64,000 nt of DNA from Cordia subcordata (taxonomy: Eukaryota > Streptophyta > Magnoliopsida > Boraginales > Cordiaceae), in NCBI GenBank assembly GCA_028554755.1, contig JAPTOF010000017.1:12795501-12859500 (forward strand), written 5' to 3'. The notes below the pieces were generated by a model, which was not told the DNA's origin, ran no database searches, and saw only the letters and a program-made list of their open reading frames with translations. Positions 1 through 10,645 of the stretch are shown one piece after another. Position 1 is the stretch's first letter, and the number at the start of each line of letters is the position of its first letter. Made by a program: the position numbers and the translations under genes.

Positions 1-2638
1 TTCACAACTGGAGAGAATACTTCGTTGAAGTCAACACCCTCCCTTTGTGTATAGCCTTTTGCCACCAACCGTGCCTTGTATCGAGGACCCTCAACCCCTG
101 GAGTACCTTCCTTTTTCTTGTAAACCCATTTGCAACCGACAACTCGCTGTCCCTTAGGCAATTCAACAAGCTCCCATGTTTGATTCTTGTGAAGAGACTC
201 AATCTCCTCACTCATGGCACCGACCCACTGAGCAGAATCTTTCCTAGATATGGCCTTTTTGTATAAATTCGGCTCATGTCCTTCAATTGTTTCGGCAACA
301 GTCAAAGCATAAGCAACAAGATCAGCGTATCCGTACCTTTGAGGCTCTCTAATCTGTCTCCTTTCTCGCCCAGTGGCAATGCTGTACTTCTGTTGTTCAG
401 GCACATTTTGATCATGTACCTCAGTTGGTTGAGTCGGCTGAATTTGACTGCTACTATTGCTAGATGGAACATTTCGTACATCAGAAAATACCTCCACCTG
501 CTCTTTGACACCGTGGTCTAAATCAGCTACTGCTTTCTCCTTTTCTTGGTCTAAAGCAGACTCATTGAATGTGACATCCCTACTGATGAGGAAACCTGGA
601 GACTTTGGATCTGTGCACCACAACCTGTAATCTTTCCTCTCTGACGCATAGCCTAGAAATATGCATTTCTTTGCCCTCGGCTCCAACTTGCCATCCTTCA
701 CGTGAGCGTATGCAGGGCAACCGAACACCCTCAATCGAGAGTCGCAGCTTACTGCACCATAACTCAAAAGGAGTTTTCAATTCAATAGCTTTAGATGGAG
801 ACCTATTCATCAAGTAGCATGCCGTATTGACGGCTTCAGCCCAAAAGTCTTGACTCAAACCAGATTGGGAGAGCATACAATGAGCTCTCTCTACCAGAGT
901 TCTATTCATGCGTTCTGCAACTCCATTCTGTTGTGGTGTCCCTACACATGTGCAGTGTCTCACAATGCCATGTTTCCTGCAGAACTCATCAAACTCTTTA
1001 TTGCAATATTCCAACCCATTGTCAGTCCTAAGACGCTTAATTTGTTTACCAGTCTGCTTTTCAACCAGCGTCTTCCACTCGACAAATGTTGGAAACGCCT
1101 CATCTTTAGTTTTCAAGAAATATACCCACACCATCCGAGAGTATGCATCAATGAAAGTGATGTAATACCTGGCACCTTTCTTGGAAGGAACTTTATTAGG
1201 ACCCTAAAGATCAGAATGAATATAATCAAGTGTTCCTTTGGTGTTCTCCCGCCTCATCGAACTTCACCTGGTTTGCTTTCCAAAGACACAATGCTCGCAG
1301 AATTCAAGCTTTCGATTCTTTGTCCATAAAGCAAATCCTCTTGCTCAACTCAGTCGATCCCCTCTCGCTCATATGGCCCAACCTTTTGTGCCATAAGCTG
1401 CAGAGTGTCATTATCACTCTCCTCGGATGTAAAATTGCAACACTGTGAATCGTACTACCTTGAAGGACATATAGGCCGCCAGTCAAGTTCCCTTTCAAGA
1501 GCACAATTGCACCTTTGGTCACCTTTAAGACACCATTCTTACTTCGGAATTTGTATCCATGAGAATCCAAACGCCCAAGAGAAATCAAGTTTTTCTTCAG
1601 CTTCGGTCCATGCCAACACTCGAGAGATCTTGTAATACCATCAAACATCTTGATATTTACGATGCCCATTCCTTTCACCTTTAACGAAAGATCATTGCCT
1701 AGAAAGACTTTCCCTTCTCTTTTGGAATAAGAAGAGAACCAGTCGCGCCTAGGACACATATGGAACATTGCACCAGTATCAAGAATCCATTGATTTTGCC
1801 ACTGTGATCCACTCACACCAAAACTTCCCAGACTACTCGAGTTATCTCTATCATCACAAGACTCTCTACCACATTAGCTGAATTCTCCACTTTTTCTTTC
1901 CTTTTCTCGATCTTGGACATTTTTCTTAATGTGACCCTTTTCACCACACTCAAACAGCGTAGCTTCCTTGCTCTTGATTTTGACCTTGACTTGCTTTTTC
2001 TATCCGAAGATCCACCTCTATTCTCCGATCTCCTCTACTCACTAAACCTTCCCGTGAACTTCTTCCCTATATCCCGGAATATGTGTTTGAAGATCCTTGA
2101 TTTTAATGAAGTAATCACATCTTCAAAAGTAATTTTATCCCTCCTGTACAACATAGTGTCCACAAAGTTCATATATGAAGGCGGTAAGGAGCATAATACG
2201 ATCATAGCTTGATCTTCATCATCAATTTTAACACCCACATCCTTCAAAGCAATAAAACAAGAGGTAAACTCATCAAGGTGTTGTTTTAGTGAGGTACCTT
2301 CTTTCATTCTAAGATGATACAATCGCTTCTTCAAGTAGAGGCAATTTGTGAGAGATTTAGATGCATACAATTCCACCAAAGTATTCCAAGCCTCAACTGC
2401 TGTCGTCTTCTCAGCAATCTCCAGCAATACTTCGTTTGTCACGGACATATGTATTGCACTCAAGGCTTTCGCTTCGAGTTCTTCTCTCGTTGTTGGTTCT
2501 ATCTTTTCTGGGATCACTCCTTCAATGACTTTCCAAAGTCCCTGCATTGTCATATGCCTTGAATCTGATCCTCCAAAGACTGAAACTCATTCTCCCATCA
2601 AACTTCTCGATTTCAAACTTTCCACCTGTAGAAGACAT
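1..2638 (-). pseudogene. Copia gag-pol relic
   Basis: The gag start codon reads from 2638. Gag of the UBN2 type follows at 2553-2035, shifted in frame relative to the start. A CCHC zinc knuckle near 1950-1910 (ECGEKGH) looks degraded, with the first and last cysteines apparently lost. The aspartic protease shows LDTGA near 1777-1763. The GAG-pre-integrase domain lies near 1420-1310 and the integrase core at about 1215-700, with visible RTDNG and QQNGVAE motifs. A tryptophan codon just before the first integrase block has become TAG near 1204. Reverse transcriptase begins near 210 (GCKWVYKKKEG, KARLVAKGYTQ) and continues off the edge. Frames break between gag, PR-INT and RT. A non-functional polyprotein; family assignment is secure. 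Confidence 0.88.
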
Positions 2639-2734
2639 CTTCGTTTGCTCAAAACTCACACTTCGGGATGGAATTTGGCTCAATGGATCGCAAAAACGGA
2701 TTCAACACGTCGGAAAACCTTAGGAACACCCCTG

Positions 2735-2975
2735 GTCAACTTTGGTCAACACCGGTCAAAGTCAAACCTGTTGGTCAAAGTCAACACTGTCCCTAAACAC
2801 GTACTTCGGAGCAGAATTTGGAAAAACATAGCCCAAAAACGGATTCAGCACGTCGAAAAACGTGGGGTAAGGCTTTGGTCAAACTCGGTCAACCCTTGGT
2901 CAACGGTCAACGGTCAAAGTCAACCCCGGTCAAATCCTGGTCAACGCTGGTCAACGCCGGTCAAAGTGGTCAAAC
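2735..2975 (-). repeat. TTGAC(C/T) motif cluster in Copia leader
   Basis: About 17 copies of GTCAA lie within roughly 240 bp on the plus strand, nearly all as GGTCAA or AGTCAA. On the element's own (minus) strand they read TTGACC or TTGACT, which is the W-box bound by WRKY factors. Spacing is irregular (often 8-20 bp). The cluster lies in the leader between primer-binding site and gag. A regulatory role is inferred; it may simply be a degenerate short tandem repeat. Confidence 0.6.
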
Positions 2976-3527
2976 TGGCCAGAATTTTTTTTTTTTTGTT
3001 TCAGGACTAAATCTATGCCCAAATAAAAATTTCTTTTTTATTCTTTTGGCCTAAACTAAGCCCAAACCCAAAAAAGAAATTTATTATTTTTCTGGCGTAG
3101 AACCCAAGCCCAACAAAAAAAAATTAATTAGCTCAAGACCCAAGACCTAACCAAAATTGGACAAGGCCACTACCCAGGCCCGATCCAAATAAACCCAAAG
3201 ATCCAAAACCTACAAACCCTAAACCTGCTTTACAAACTTGAACCAATTTCCAAAAAAAAAAAAAAAAAATACCTGAATACCAAAAACCAATCTCAAGAGC
3301 ACGCGAACTCTATCTTCTTCACTTGTTCTTCAAACCCAAACACGAATCACAACCCACCGACGCAAACTTCTACTCCAGCCACCAACGCTCAACGTAGACA
3401 GCACCGGAGCACTCTTCGCCGAACAAAGACCTTTGTTTGGTTAGGCATCGTTTGGTTTTGAGAAATTTTGGTTTCACAGTGAGTTTTGATTTTTCCTTTT
3501 TCCCTCAAGCAGCGGATTAATACCTAT

Positions 3528-3539
3528 GCTCTGATACCA
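3528..3539 (-). other. Primer-binding site of Copia element
   Basis: On the minus strand the bases read TGGTATCAGAGC, complementary to the 3' end of initiator methionine tRNA, three bases inside the LTR boundary. This is the standard primer site of plant Copia elements and fixes the element's orientation. Confidence 0.85.
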
Positions 3540-3542
3540 GTT

Positions 3543-3888
3543 TGTTGGGGAAAAACATGCAAACACGAAGAATACGAGAAGAAATAATGGACACAAGAAA
3601 TTACGTGGTTCGGCTTTGAAGCCTACGTCCACAGGCAACAAAGAATAATTATATTATTGATCACGAATGCTACAAGGCTCTCACTTTGGTTTCTCTCTCA
3701 CACTACACCCCCCATGGGGTGTGGCCCTATGACACCTAATATAATGTCCTAGCCCCTATTTATAGTACATAAGTATTCTAATCCGTATTCTACAAGGATA
3801 AGGAAACAGTATACTACTAGGAAAAGGAAACAGTATACTACAAGGAAAAAGACACGTATTAATTATATAATACATGCCACATTCAACA
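3543..3888 (-). repeat. Copia 5' LTR (346 bp)
   Basis: The LTR is bounded by the inverted pair TGTTG...CAACA, with the primer-binding site directly inside. It contains a likely promoter (a TATTTATAG-type box near 3756-3765 on the plus-strand text). The right boundary abuts the P450 acceptor remnant ATTACAG. Confidence 0.8.
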
Positions 3889-3895
3889 ATTACAG

Positions 3896-5230
3896 GAAAT
3901 GTTCAGGGCTGGAAGTGAGACATCTTCAACAACTGCAGCTTGGGCAACGTGTGAAATCTTCAAGAACCCATGTGTACTAGAGAAAGCTCAAGCTGAACTG
4001 AGGCAGCTTTTCTATAAAAACGGATATGTTGTTGAAGCAAGTCTCTATGAACTGCAGTACCTGAAGGCAGTAATCAAAGAGACACTCAGGCTGCATCAAG
4101 GAGCCCCTTTACTAATTCCAAGAGAATGTAGAGAGGTGTGTAAGATTAATGGATACGAGATCCCAGTGAAGACCAAGGTTATGGTGAATGCCTGGGCGAT
4201 CCGGAGAGATTTGAGCTATTGGAAAGATCCTGAATGCTTTAAATCAAAAGATTTCTTGATAGTTCAATTGACTACAAAGGGACTAACTTTGAATACATAC
4301 CATTCAGTGCTAGAAGAAGCATCGGCAGAACTAGTTGGGGGCCGGGGGGGGGGGGTGATGGGAGGGGAGTAGGCGCAGCTGCCCTTAGCCCAAGAAAAAA
4401 AAAAAATTAACAAAGAACTATGATTTTTTCCTTATATTTATCTATCAAAAAATAAATTTATGTTGTATCTTGCCTCCCTCAGAAAGTAAATTTATATTTA
4501 TTATCTTGCCCCACCCCTCCCCCCTCCCCCCTCCCCCCAAAAAAAAACCAAAGTAAAAAGAAAAAAAACTAATAAATTTGTATCTTTATTATTTATCTCT
4601 TTCATTTAAAAATTATCAACAGTAATTGGCAAAATATTGTCAGATATTTAGTTTATTTTTTAATGATTTGCAATAATAATGCCTTCTAAATTTTTATTGA
4701 AAATTTAATTAGTAACATTTAAGTTTTGACATCCTTATTAATTTTATTCTTGAAAATAATATATTTAATAGTAAAAAGATGTAGCCAATAATTTTGTATT
4801 AGTTCTTTATGATTTTTATGGTATATAACTAAAGAGAGATTTATAGATATGCAATATATAATTTTTTTAGAGTCAATTAATGAAAAATAATTTTTCATAT
4901 ACACTCAAATGTGATTTGAGATTAGGAAATATTTTGTTGTTCGTTTAGTACATCATCAGACATATTTTATAATACGTGTACATATCGCCTCCTACGCGAG
5001 AATATAATCCACTGGGAGGAAGGATGTGTCTTGGAATCTCATTTGGTTTGGCATATGTTGAACTCCTGCTCACGAAGTTTCTATATCATTTCGATTGGTA
5101 TTTACCCAATGGAATGAAAAATGAAGAACTAGAAATAATAATTGCTTCGGGGTTGGCTACTGGGAGGAAACATGAGCTAGACTCGCATTTCTTAGGTTGC
5201 ATGCTTTTGGCGTATAATAGATGTATTCTT
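3896..5230 (+). pseudogene. CYP71D-like P450 pseudogene, exon 2 only
   Basis: Exon 2 of a two-exon CYP71-clan P450. It starts right after the acceptor ATTACAG and reads the I-helix (AGSETSST), the K-helix ExxR (KETLRLH) and the start of the PERF region. A one-base loss near 4247-4250 shifts the frame, so downstream text reads as nonsense. Near 4319 the coding homology is interrupted by about 670 bp of foreign DNA and resumes near 4991 with a damaged heme loop (GGRMCLGISFG; Cys kept, the following Pro changed to Leu). About 25 diverged bases of the heme-loop region appear on both sides of the insert. The last codons and the stop are lost in a deletion of about 36 bp that joins coding sequence straight to 3' UTR (CTAGACTCGCA), judged against the copy at 17.4 kb. 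Exon 1, if it survives, lies beyond base 1, past the Copia insertion. Non-functional. Confidence 0.9.
4319..4990. other. Foreign insert splitting P450 pseudogene
   Basis: An AT-rich segment with a run of G (about 4339-4355) and C-rich tracts (about 4502-4537). About 250 bp resembles, in reverse orientation, the segment at about 18.70-18.96 kb, so it is a dispersed repeat. No terminal inverted repeats or coding potential were recognised; class unknown. Confidence 0.5.
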
Positions 5231-5317
5231 CAAGTAAGAAAAAACTAATACTTGTTATAAATTAAATGTGATCTGGAAGTATATTATATGTACTTTTGTT
5301 AAATTTGTAATTTCACT

Positions 5318-5838
5318 AATTGGCTCAAGCGCCTTTAGGCCCAGGATGGATTGGTAAGGACCTCTCGTTGGGCCTAGGCACCCAAGCCCATTTGCATATT
5401 AGGAAGAAGACTTCTATAAGGAAACAGGATCGCAATGGAACCTTCTTAATTGGGAGGTAAGGTAATCCTCGCTCTAAGATCAAGGGATTTGAATATTCTC
5501 ACGAACAAGAAAATCCTTATTTCTAAAAATCAAGTCGTGAGAACTATTTAAGAGGGGAAAGAGCAGTGTAGCAACACAAGATTACCCTAATTACTCCCCT
5601 TTATTTTCATAGGTGCCGTCTTTTTCATCTCACCGCATTGCATCAATATGGATCAAATAATCAATTAGGTGTACATTCAGAGATGGATAAAATAGCTTCT
5701 TACCCTTATTTTTATGTAAAGGAATTCTTTACCCTAGTTTACTCTATGAAGCTTTGAGTCCACTCAATCTCCATAACTCTAAGGGGTCTAGTTCTTGAAC
5801 CCTAGGACCTCAATTGTAAATTAAGCTCTACAATTCCA
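5318..5838. other. Insert in duplicated P450 3' flank
   Basis: The P450 3' flank matches the region after 17430 up to about 5317 and again from about 5839. The roughly 520 bp between has no counterpart there. It includes a TATTTAAG-like box near 5548 and looks like a short LTR or other non-coding insertion, but no boundary repeats were confirmed. Confidence 0.45.
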
Positions 5839-6480
5839 AAAAATAAAAAAAGGGTCTATATTTTACTATTTTCTTAAGTTCGTATTAAATAGATGTTATA
5901 TACGCTAACACTTTATAAACTTAATTAACTTGAATTCCATTTTCGTTTTTGAAATATAACAATATCGAAAGTATATAGTTGGTAATGCTAGCATGTCCAT
6001 ACTTATCAAATATACTAAAAGAAATGTAAGTTTTATTTGTTCATTTATAATTTTTTTCCCAAAATAAATTTTCAATTAATAGGTTATCTTTTAATAATAT
6101 TGTTACAAACAAATTATCAAAAATAGCTTTCATAATGAAATATTATTATAAGAAACATACATCTAATTGAAAATTATCTTATTTCAATAACAATAACAAT
6201 AATAATTTTAATTACAATAACAATAATATTGTGATACGAACATCTTTTTACGTCATTTTGCATGCATGAATTAATTTAGCATTTAATTTTATCAAATACA
6301 TTTGGTTCAATGAACTATCTAAAGAGCTATTAATTAATAATTATCAGCTACTCTAATAATTCAAATTCCTCTTTTTCATGATTTGATGTCAAGAACTTTA
6401 TATGAATAAAATCTTCGATTTTTCTTTGGGAAATTACCTTATCTCTACCTCTTAACTAACTAAGCCTAAAGGCTATCTAG
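5839..6480. other. Duplicated non-coding 3' flank of P450 unit
   Basis: Diverged match to the flanks at about 17.58-17.71 kb and, more extensively, 27.96-28.45 kb (for example the shared block around ATTATTATAAGAAACATA near 6142). This shows the P450 genes were copied with at least several hundred bases of downstream DNA. No gene is seen here. Confidence 0.7.
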
Positions 6481-6532
6481 CTTAAGGATGAAATTCTTTA
6501 GAAGGCGTCGATAGCAAAGACAGAAGGAAAAG

Positions 6533-7845
6533 TTTTGGCTAAATACTAGTTATTAATTTTGATGATGAAAATTTATATGCATTCATAATTGTTTGACTAA
6601 AAGTATCTTGTGAAGATAAGTGCTTAGATGCATAAGTAGATGCCTGAAAGATGGAAGAAGATGAACAAAAACGCATTATTTGAAGAACAAGAAGATGAGA
6701 AGGCATAAGAAGTAGAAGAGACGTCATAAAGGGTACTGAACGTTTTTTTGCTCTTTTGTAAAATGCCTAAATATTGTGTATGTTTGGCTCAAACTTTCTT
6801 TTTCATTGTTCAAATATTTTTTAAAAACTCTTGCATATTTGATTTCATTAAAACACAAATGAATTTGGATGCACACGTAGAGTAAAAATGTGTTTTAAGT
6901 CATAGAAAATATTTGCAAAATGCCTTAAAGTGATTTGGAGTTATAAAAATTACACTCACTCAAAGTATTTTTGGGTAAAGTTCGACTTTACTTTACTTTC
7001 TGAAGTGGCTGGACCCCCCAGCCGGTCGACCTGCTGACCTGGGTGGGTCGTCCAACCAAGACAGAAACTAAAGGACAAAGCCGGACCCCCTAGTTGGTCG
7101 ACCGGCTAAGGCATCCAACTTAATCAGTGAGGGCCAAGAGGAGGTTGGATGACCCAGTCGGTCGATCGGCTGAAAGGGTTGCTGTAATAAATGCACTAAC
7201 CGTTTATTATTGTTCTGGCCTTTTTTTCCTCTTTTCCTCACCTACTAAATCCCTAACACCGAAATCTCTTTGAATACACTTTCAAATCATAAATTCAATA
7301 TGCAAAATCTCTTATCATCATTCAACCAAGCTTTGAGTCATTCTTGCAATATCTTTGAGCTTTCAAGAGCTTCATTCATTGCAATATTTTCTTTTGAGAA
7401 GAAAATTTTCAAAATCTCTATCATTTCTTATTCCGTTGATTATATACACACTTTGAGAGCTAAAATTCTTGAGAGATTCATTCATTAAATCTTGTAAAGT
7501 GTGCGAAAATCCTAAAGAGTGGAACTCCTGGGTTATTTGAAGTTGGGTTTTAAAGAAGTGTGAGAAATTGGTTTTTGCTTCACCAAAATTTGAAGAAGCA
7601 ATTTAGTGAAGATTGTTGAAGTCCTAAAGGGAGCATCCTTGGGCGGTGGACATAGGCTTGGCCAAACCACCTTAAATCGTTTGTGTCTCTTCTCTCTATA
7701 CTTAGTTATCGTATTTGTTTAAATTGTTTACATTGTGTTTGATACTTTGCTTGAAAGGATTTGCTAAATTTATGTGAATTTTTAAAAACGAAAATTAGTA
7801 ATTATATCTTAATTCACCCCTTCTCTTAAGATATTTGCACCTACA
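6533..7845. mobile_element. Probable solo LTR (1.3 kb)
   Basis: A single block flanked by the 5-bp direct repeat AAAAG (6528-6532 and 7846-7850). It ends in a Copia-LTR-like sequence (AATTCACCCCTTCTC... CACCTACA). It contains repeated GGTCGACCGGCT-like palindromic motifs at 7020-7180 but no coding domain. The expected TG at the start is not clear, so the exact left edge is uncertain. Confidence 0.5.
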
Positions 7846-7850
7846 AAAAG

Positions 7851-8632
7851 GCTTAGTCACTAGTTTCATACGAACTCATGAAAAAGGAAGGATGCCAAAA
7901 ATCCATTACCGCTTTGCTAAAAGGAGATCTTTGTCGATGCTCCTAACCCATAGGCTCGTAGCTCGTAGAAGGCAAATGTGGGGCAGACCACAAATCCCGA
8001 CTTCTCTCGTCTTAGTTAAATATGTCAAATAGACCTAAATATTATTCTCATTTCATAACTTGAAATAAAAAGTCCTTTATGTTCCCTCACCGTATTTCGA
8101 CTTCAATCACGGCTGAATTTGATCAGACGAGGAATATATATATATATCACTGTTGAATATTATATGTTATACCCAATAACAGGATTACATATATAAACTT
8201 TGGGAAAGCTCTTTCATCTATCTAGGCTAACATTAGTCCATTGAAAAAATTTGTAGATTTAAAACAAAAATTTGTAGAACGTTTTAGAAAAATTTATAAC
8301 ATTAGTCCATAAAAAAAAATTGTATGTCTAAAACAAGAATTCATCTATTCATAAAAACTTTTATAGATCTAAAACAAAATTTTGTAGGATTATAATTTTT
8401 TTTAATTAGTCTTACAAATTTTGGTGTAGCCCTACAAATTTTTGTTTCAATCCTAAAAGTATTTTTATAGACTTATGTCAATCTAATGGATAGAAGAGAG
8501 ATCCTAAACTTTGTTGTGAGCCTCCATTAATCAAGCGTCACCTCCAACTCCAAACTGTTAGACTTAAGCTGGCCGCTGAGTCTTAGCTCTCTGCGTTTTC
8601 TAATTTTTTGTGTAGATATTTTGGCGCAACCA
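7851..8632. other. Intergenic, with one MITE-like foldback
   Basis: No gene seen. Bases 8075-8195 resemble 30765-30870. Bases 8195-8512 have imperfect inverted ends about 45 bp long (AACTTTGGGA... at left, ...TCCTAAACTTT at right) and are probably a MITE. Bases 8513-8600 match the duplicated block at 22985-23075. Confidence 0.5.
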
Positions 8633-9041
8633 ACAATGGCAGGACTTTTTTTTTATTTCTACCTTTTTTTAATTTTTATAAAAAAATATCCTAGTTTGAA
8701 AAGGGTTTTCAAAACTATCCTTTTTGGAATTTGAAATATTAAAATGGTATTTTAAATAACAAAATTTGAGTTTTATTTTGAAATTTAAATTTACTGTAAC
8801 GAAAATACATTAGAAATCATGTTCAACATTTTAAAATACCGTTCAGTATTTCAAATACCAAATTAGGCATGAAAAACTACAATCATAAAATACCAAATTT
8901 TGAAATATGGAAGAATAACTAAACCATCTTCATCACCTTCTTCATTTTTCTCTCAAACTCTTTTGACTCAAAAATCACATCTACAGGAAATCAAGTGATA
9001 ACCACGATCAGCTGACAAGAGCTGAAACAAGACAGATCTAA

Positions 9042-9450
9042 AGAAGCAATTGAAAAGCTATGCCAACAAAAGCCCTTAAAAGAAGCCATCCAGTTACTCG
9101 AACAACATGTTCAACACCTTTTAGTTACTATATACTTAGACCTTTTGTATTTTTGCATTCAACAACGCACTCTCGAAGAAGGCAAGCTAATACATAGCCA
9201 TATAAAAGCTTCTTTTTTTTTTTTTTTGGGAAAAGATAACCATATAAAAGCTCACAATTTCAAGCCTAAGGTGTTCATCTCCAATAAAATTTTCCACTTT
9301 TATTGCAAGGGTGAGAGTCTTGTTGATGCGCAAATACATTTGATGAAATGAGAGAGAGATTTGTGCTTTCGGAACATTTTGATTTTTGGGTATACGAAAA
9401 TGCGTTGCGTTGTTGAAGCGTGGAAATTGTTTGATGAAACGTCGAAGGGG
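9042..9450 (+). pseudogene. PLS-type PPR protein gene fragment
   Basis: Translation gives wording typical of the N-terminal part of plant PLS/DYW pentatricopeptide proteins: KLCQQKPLKEAIQLLEQ, then QQRTLEEGKLIHSHIKAS, FISNKIFHFYCKGESLVDAQ, RERDLCFRN and EAWKLFDE. Such proteins bind RNA in organelles. The fragment holds three to four repeats. It is interrupted by a poly-T tract with a duplicated CATATAAAAGCT (9199-9210 and 9240-9251) and a TGA at about 9349. It has no start or C-terminus and is cargo of the surrounding Pack-MULE. Confidence 0.8.
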
Positions 9451-9608
9451 ATAATTCAATATTTGAAATACCAAATTATATTTCAGTACCGAACATGATT
9501 CCCAATGTATTTTCGTTGCAGTAAATTTAAAATTCAAAGCAAAACTCAAATTTTCGATATTTGAAATAATGTTTCGGTATTTCAAACTCCTAAAAGGATA
9601 GTTTTGAA

Positions 9609-10296
9609 TAAGGATGACAATGGGACAGGTACTTTACCCACGAAGAAATTTTAAACCCACTACTCGGATAGCATTCCGATTCCCATTTTTGTCCCAAACC
9701 CAAACAAAAATTAAATAGGAATCCCATTCCCGAAACGTCCCAAACCCGCAAGTACTCGGAACGTCGCAAACTAGGTAAAAAATTTAAAATTTAAATAAAA
9801 ATTTTAACTAGAAAGGTCCCAATCCCGAATTCAAGATATGTTCTCAATCCCCGGAACTCGAATTAAATCACTAAATTTTAAAAAAACTAACCATTTGAAT
9901 AAATTTTCTTCTTTTTTTTGCCCCAAAAAAATTAAACAATATTCTTGAAATATATTAAATTGATAAAATTTTAAAGAGTAAAAAGTTGAGGGTTTGACCT
10001 TACTACAACTAGAAATTAACAATCTTCTCTTAACTTTTAGTGTATAATATGTACTTAACACTATAATTAATTAATAAATGTAAAACATCTTTATAAACAC
10101 ACACACACACATAGATATATATAAAAAAAATGGGGTTCATGAATGCGAGTACCGGAGGGTCAACCCCATTTCCGTTCAAAACCCTAACAGGTATTTTTAA
10201 TTGTTCCAGATTCTTAATGGGATGAATTTTTATCGAATTTTAATCAAATCAGTCAATATCAGGTATCCTAAAATACTCGTCTTATTGTCATCTCTA
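9609..10296. mobile_element. Non-autonomous hAT element nested in MULE arm
   Basis: Flanked by a perfect 8-bp duplication, GTTTTGAA (9601-9608 and 10297-10304), the size typical of hAT. Ends are short inverted repeats: TAAGGATGACAAT at left, and TAGAGATGACAAT on the reversed right. The interior is AT-rich with no transposase. It splits the right arm of the Pack-MULE and so is younger. Confidence 0.82.
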
Positions 10297-10430
10297 GTTT
10301 TGAAAATCTTTTTCAAAGTAGAGTATGTTTTATAGCGATTTGAGGGGAAAAAAAAGTAGGAAAAAAATAATCCGCAATGGCATCCTAGGATACCCATCCT
10401 CCGCAACTTTCCTTGCACATGTTTGATTAA

Positions 10431-10642
10431 AGGCTCGTTTGAATTGGTTTTTTTTAAAAGCGCTTTTAAAAAATAATTTTTTTTATAAGTTAAAAATTCT
10501 GACTTTTTAAAAAAACTGCATTTGATCTTTTTTTTAGAATTTCAATTTTTTTAAAAACCAAATCAAATAGTTATTATAAATTTAATTTGACTTTTTAAAA
10601 AAAAATATTTTTTTTTTTAAAAAAATTAATCCATACAGGCCC
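10431..10642. mobile_element. Harbinger-like MITE (212 bp)
   Basis: Begins AGGCTCGTTTGAATTGG and ends ...CAGGCCC, with imperfect inverted ends and a TAA duplication (10428-10430 and 10643-10645). A 3-bp TAA/TTA target and GGGCC-CGTTTGRAT ends are typical of PIF/Harbinger. It sits at the same paralogous position as the large element at 30984-35922. Confidence 0.75.
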
Positions 10643-10645
10643 TAA

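Larger units (their letters stand above)
1..3888 (-). mobile_element. Copia LTR retrotransposon, 5' part, cut by window edge
   Basis: Read on the minus strand this is a 5' LTR (3888 to 3543), a tRNA-iMet type primer-binding site, a leader, then gag, protease, integrase and the start of reverse transcriptase, which runs off base 1. The order PR-INT-RT is diagnostic of Copia, and the gag and integrase wording resembles the Tork/TNT1 lineage. The element sits in the intron of a P450, leaving only 7 bp of intron before exon 2. The bases after the LTR (ATTAC) should recur as the target duplication at the other end, outside the window. Coding parts carry stops and frameshifts, so it is not autonomous. 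Confidence 0.9.
8642..10373. mobile_element. Pack-MULE with captured PPR fragment
   Basis: Two long inverted arms, about 8642-8867 and (interrupted by a nested hAT) about 9450-10373, match one another. The ends read GGACTTTTTTTT on the left and GGATTATTTTTT on the reversed right. A near-perfect 9-bp duplication, ACAATGGCA (8633-8641) and GCAATGGCA (10374-10382), flanks them. Long arms plus a 9-bp target duplication are the hallmarks of Mutator-like elements. There is no transposase; the interior is a piece of a pentatricopeptide-repeat gene, so this is a non-autonomous Pack-MULE. It lies inside a block duplicated elsewhere in the window, where the counterpart (23.0-23.1 kb) lacks it. Confidence 0.8.

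Noticed and set aside
2314..3054. Plus-strand open frames of up to 220 codons
   Set aside because: They are antisense to Copia gag and its GGTCAA-rich leader and show no protein family.
9042..9450. Genuine PPR gene
   Set aside because: No start, poly-T interruption, internal TGA and confinement within MULE arms.
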